Source: Oscillospiraceae bacterium (lineage in GTDB: Bacteria > Bacillota > Clostridia > Oscillospirales > JAAYOS01). From it: a DNA stretch of 64,000 bases. The stretch spans positions 62,001-126,000 of the forward strand of contig JAISEG010000005.1 in NCBI GenBank assembly GCA_031264245.1, in the 5' to 3' direction. Under the pieces are notes generated by a model, which was given only the letters and a program-made list of their open reading frames with translations, did not search any database and had not been told where the DNA came from. This document shows positions 61,313-64,000 of this stretch, one piece after another. The translations under genes were made by a program, and so were the position numbers. Position 1 is the stretch's first letter; the number at the start of each line of letters is the position of its first letter.

Positions 61313-61888
61313 CTATCTTTTGCTTGCCTGCGCGCCTGCGTAGAAGCTGACGCATTTTTTGATACTGTCTAAATTCGGAATCAGAAACGGCGTCTCCTCT
61401 TTATATCCCCGGTAACCGTCTAAAAGCGCTGGAAACACAACGTTATCTTCAAATACAATAAGCAATAAATTCAAGGCACTAAATACGGCGGCGCAGTATA
61501 CCGGAAAACCCACCGACATGCACAGGCTGACATACATGAATATAAACCAAATAACCCCCGGATGCCTGCACAGCGCGTATACCCCCGCCTTGCATACTCT
61601 TCTCCCTGTCCCCGGCATTGTATACGATTCCTTTGCGGGAATGGCAAAGAAAAGAGTATAGATGATAAGCAGAAAGAAAAACAGGGCTGCCGCGAAAAAA
61701 ATAATCCGCTGCGGATTTACGCTGTATCCGCCCGCCGTATAGCTTTTATACGACAGTATCACGGTTGAGACCGTCAAAAGAACAATGCCCGCCGGAAAAC
61801 ATAGCTTCAGCGGCCCATTCTTAAGCTTAAAATCGTTGTAGTCGGCTAAAAAAAGCAATATAAATCCGGCGCATCCAAGTAATGCCAT
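61313..61888 (-). CDS. ICMT/PEMT-like membrane methyltransferase
   Basis: A 191-residue integral membrane protein with about five helices. Its C-terminal part has the isoprenylcysteine-carboxyl/phospholipid-methyltransferase pattern: KAGVYALCRHPGVIWFIFMY (SAM-binding RHP), then FEDNVVFPALLDGYRGYKEE and TPFLIP. Such enzymes methylate carboxyl or amine groups of lipidic substrates. The ATG at 61888 has GATGAGG 6 nt upstream; an ATG at 61900 is possible. It is first in the operon with the adenylating enzyme and the HD-GYP receptor. Confidence 0.8.
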   Translation of the reverse strand: MALLGCAGFILLFLADYNDFKLKNGPLKLCFPAGIVLLTVSTVILSYKSYTAGGYSVNPQRIIFFAAALFFFLLIIYTLFFAIPAKESYTMPGTGRRVCKAGVYALCRHPGVIWFIFMYVSLCMSVGFPVYCAAVFSALNLLLIVFEDNVVFPALLDGYRGYKEETPFLIPNLDSIKKCVSFYAGAQASKR

Positions 61889-62400
61889 ACCAATCCTCAT
61901 CCGCCCGCAAAACGCTTGCAAAAATTTCGGTTTATTATAAAAAGCTTTGATTTATGTGATTCTTAGACTCGTCCATCCCCTCAATTCTTTGAGAGGGCAA
62001 CAGTATTTTGTCAAAAACACCACTATTTGCCAAAATATATTTGGTACTAATTATATTACATGATGTGACCATTTTCAAGGAAATAAGACAAAAAATATGC
62101 ATAAAGTTTGTATAGACCTAATTCCCCCATATCTGGTATATCTAGGAGCAGCTATTAACTAATGATTGATATTATGATAGATTCTTCACCTCAACTTCCT
62201 TTTCCGGGAACATTTTACTTGTTAAAATTGCTATATTTTTTAGTTGCGAAAAAGGTCACACAATGAGACCACTGCATATTTTAAGAAATAAATGTAAATC
62301 TATGTAAGTTTTTTATTTTTAACTGTACATTTCCGGTTCTATATGCTATAATATTTTTGAAAGTAAGGTAATTTCTTTTAAGATTATCCTCCTCTTTTGC
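61889..62400. other. AT-rich intergenic region between the signalling operon and tRNA-Gly
   Basis: About 510 bp with no credible gene. It should contain the promoter of the methyltransferase operon; TATAAT on the minus strand near 61934-61939 is a candidate -10 without a good -35. A TATAAT at 62347-62352, with TGTACA 17 bp upstream, is a likely tRNA-Gly promoter. Confidence 0.45.
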
Positions 62401-62476
<76 letters not shown>

Positions 62477-62532
62477 AAAACGGCGCGTATCCTAGTGTTT
62501 TATCCGCTAATAAACTAGGATACGCGCCATTT
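62477..62532 (+). terminator. intrinsic terminator of tRNA-Gly
   Basis: AAAACGGCGCGTATCCTAGT pairs with ACTAGGATACGCGCCATTTT across a 16-nt loop (one mismatch). Confidence 0.88.
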
Positions 62533-62561
62533 TATAACAGAATATTCGCAGGAGGTTTCGT

Positions 62562-63398
62562 ATGCTTGAGATACCTGAAGCTATAACAATTTCCGGGCAG
62601 CTCGATAAAACCTTGAAGGGCAGAGTTGTCAGCAAGGTGATTGCGGCGGGCTCCCCCCATGGCTTCGCGTTTTATTTTGGCGACCCTGCCCTGTACCCCG
62701 GTATGCTCGAGGGAAAACGTATCGACCGCGCGTACTCCTGTGCCGGGTGGGTCGAAATAGCCGCCGGAGACATACGCCTTGGCTTCAATGACGGCGTAAA
62801 CCCGCGTTATTATGAAGAGGACGCAAAGCTTCCCGCAAAGCACCAGCTTCTTATCCGGTTTGAGGACGGCGGCAGCCTTGTATGTACAGTCCAGATGTAC
62901 GGCGGGATACATGTTTTCCCCGAAGGCTCCATGGACAGTCCGTATTACCTTGGAGCAAAGGAAAAGCCCTCCCCCCTGTCCGACGAATTTGACGAGGCTT
63001 ACTTCGGCTCCATAGTCTCGGCCGCGGCAAAGAACGAAAGCGTCAAAGCGCTTCTCGCCACACATCAGCGTATTCCGGGCTTTGGCAACGGCTGTCTGCA
63101 TGACGTTCTTTTCAACGCCGGAATACACCCAAAGACAAAGCTTTCCTCCGTGAACGACGGCGAAATCGAAGCCCTATACAAAAGCTTGAAGTCCACCCTG
63201 TCCGAAATGACCCGGCTTGGCGGACGTGATACTGAAAAGGACATATTCTCCAATCCGGGTGGATACCGAACCCTGCTTTCCAGTAAAACCGTCGCTTATC
63301 CCTGCCCGAAATGCGGAGGGGGGATAACCCGAAAGGCTTATCTCGGCGGCAATATATATTACTGCGAAAATTGCCAGCCGGAGGCTGTGACGGTTTAG
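62562..63398 (+). CDS. Fpg/Nei-family DNA glycosylase relative lacking the N-terminal proline
   Basis: A 278-residue protein with the two-domain fold of formamidopyrimidine/endonuclease VIII glycosylases. The helix-two-turn-helix region carries the conserved IPGFGNGCLHDVLFNAGIHP, and the C-terminal zinc finger has CPKC...CENC (about residues 248-270). In active enzymes Met is removed and Pro becomes the catalytic base-excision nucleophile (MPELPE). Here the N-terminus is MLEIPEAI, so that residue is Leu while the following Glu is kept. It may have lost lyase chemistry or use another nucleophile. AGGAGG precedes the ATG. Confidence 0.88.
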   Translation: MLEIPEAITISGQLDKTLKGRVVSKVIAAGSPHGFAFYFGDPALYPGMLEGKRIDRAYSCAGWVEIAAGDIRLGFNDGVNPRYYEEDAKLPAKHQLLIRFEDGGSLVCTVQMYGGIHVFPEGSMDSPYYLGAKEKPSPLSDEFDEAYFGSIVSAAAKNESVKALLATHQRIPGFGNGCLHDVLFNAGIHPKTKLSSVNDGEIEALYKSLKSTLSEMTRLGGRDTEKDIFSNPGGYRTLLSSKTVAYPCPKCGGGITRKAYLGGNIYYCENCQPEAVTV

Positions 63399-63444
63399 CC
63401 GGAAACTTGCATATAATATAATACACGAAAGGAAATGATTATAT

Positions 63445-63729
63445 ATGGATCTTAACAACAACAAAAACAACCTTGCCGTCGCGGCGCTTGTATGCGGTAT
63501 TCTCGGCATAATCGGCGGCTGGATACCGGTCGTTCGGTACTTTACCTTCGTGCTGGCTATCCTTGGTATCGTTCTGGGCGTCAAGGCAAGAAGGGAATCC
63601 GCGCCCGAGCAGAGAGGGCTTGCCACCGCCGGTTTTGTTTTGGGGATTATCGGAACGGTACTCGGCGGAGGGTCAATTTTATGCGCGCTCTGCGCCACGA
63701 GTCTCCTCGGCGGGCTTTTACTATTTTAA
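63445..63729 (+). CDS. DUF4190-type small membrane protein
   Basis: A 94-residue protein with two hydrophobic helical hairpins: LAVAALVCGILGIIGGWIPV, YFTFVLAILGIVLGVKARRE and GLATAGFVLGIIGTVLGGGS. It matches the DUF4190 pattern, in which a short polar N-terminus (here Asn/Lys-rich) precedes the membrane part. Function unknown. GAAAGGAAA precedes the ATG. It stands 46 bp after the glycosylase relative. Confidence 0.82.
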   Translation: MDLNNNKNNLAVAALVCGILGIIGGWIPVVRYFTFVLAILGIVLGVKARRESAPEQRGLATAGFVLGIIGTVLGGGSILCALCATSLLGGLLLF

Positions 63730-63793
63730 TTACGGGCTTTGCCGGGTCGTTTTGTCGTCTTATGACAGCTCCGGCTTCCTTTGGTGTCAAAAA

Positions 63794-64000
63794 ATGCTTC
63801 CTGCTTTTTCTTTGTTTGGCAAAGACATAGGCGCGTATTCCGTCTGCGCCGTTGCCGGTATATTAGCTGCCGGCTTTTTTGCGTGTTATCAGGCGAGAAA
63901 GAAGCTCCTTGACGACAACAAGATGATAACCGTATTGCTTTTCGCGTCACTGGGCGCGGTTATCGGTGGCAGCCTGCTGTATTCGCTCACCATGCTCCCG
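63794..64000 (+). CDS. lgt: prolipoprotein diacylglyceryl transferase-like, N-terminal fragment cut by window edge
   Basis: The first 69 codons read MLPAFSLFGKDIGAYSVCAV, then AGILAAGFFACYQARKK and LLFASLGAVIGGSLLYSLTM. The first helix with its preceding GKDIGAYSV and the second helix LGAVIGGSLLY (family pattern xGxxGARxxY) match Lgt-type enzymes, which transfer diacylglycerol to lipoprotein cysteines. The usual Arg of that motif is not seen here (GGSLLY). The ribosome binding site is weak. The rest lies outside the window, so a divergent Lgt paralogue is possible. Confidence 0.7.
   Translation, partial: MLPAFSLFGKDIGAYSVCAVAGILAAGFFACYQARKKLLDDNKMITVLLFASLGAVIGGSLLYSLTMLP

Overview
This looks like the chromosome of an anaerobic, carbohydrate-degrading member of the Clostridia (Firmicutes), probably an uncultured gut-type lineage. 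The evidence is AGGAGG-type ribosome binding sites, textbook TTGACA-17-TATAAT promoters, a bifunctional Rel enzyme, a Firmicutes-type LexA, a desulfoferrodoxin, an S-layer-homology surface protein, a TPP-riboswitch thiC operon and many glycosidases without signal peptides. Most genes are moderately GC-rich. A few short segments (about 24.0-25.8 kb and 52.7-53.6 kb) are clearly more AT-rich and are edged by repeats, which suggests acquired cargo.

Layout. 1-8.3 kb: a minus-strand housekeeping block (phosphoglucomutase-type enzyme cut by the window edge, rel, recJ, a metallophosphoesterase, a NYN/OST-HTH protein) followed by two large palindromic repeats. 8.6-10.9 kb: a single glycosidase-like gene with its own promoter and terminator. 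11.1-15.2 kb: an isolated phage packaging cassette (small terminase-like, large terminase, portal, Prp-type cysteine protease) with no capsid or tail genes. 15.2-23.3 kb: HtrA protease, a 1528-residue SLH surface protein with novel internal repeats, and argS. 23.3-25.8 kb: an XRE/DUF2178 pair and an AT-rich segment with two GNAT acetyltransferases, each followed by the same 20-bp repeat. 26-29.5 kb: desulfoferrodoxin and an operon of one Gfo/Idh/MocA dehydrogenase and two xylose-isomerase-like TIM barrels. 29.7-36.7 kb: small secreted or membrane proteins, a cyclase-family hydrolase, an esterase/acyltransferase/zinc-ribbon membrane protein operon, and a LysR regulator.

36.9-50.8 kb: tRNA-Leu, decayed remnants of a solute-binding protein and a GH3 glycosidase, then an active sugar-degradation region (GH78 rhamnosidase, GPH-type transporter, TetR regulator, GH3 glucosidase, GH5-like protein, GntR regulator) and a nucleotide-sugar dehydrogenase. 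50.8-53.6 kb: lexA, a membrane protein, tRNA-Pro and a dcd gene inside a segment with terminal inverted repeats and a 7-bp direct duplication. 53.7-57.0 kb: TPP-riboswitch operon thiC-thiW-thiE-thiD. 57.1-61.9 kb: a three-gene operon (ICMT/PEMT-like membrane methyltransferase, GH3-auxin-type acyl-adenylating enzyme, 7TM-GAF-degenerate GGDEF-HD-GYP receptor) that may make and sense a small molecule. 62.4-64.0 kb: tRNA-Gly, an Fpg/Nei relative lacking the catalytic proline, a DUF4190 protein and the start of an Lgt-like gene.

The most unusual sequence signals are (i) a dispersed hairpin at 1358-1446 and 49239-49332 whose 3' arm carries the Shine-Dalgarno region and start codon of two unrelated genes, with a compensatory base change between the copies; (ii) other palindromic repeat families; and (iii) the methyltransferase/adenylase/HD-GYP operon. 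Functions are read from motifs by eye; no database search was possible.
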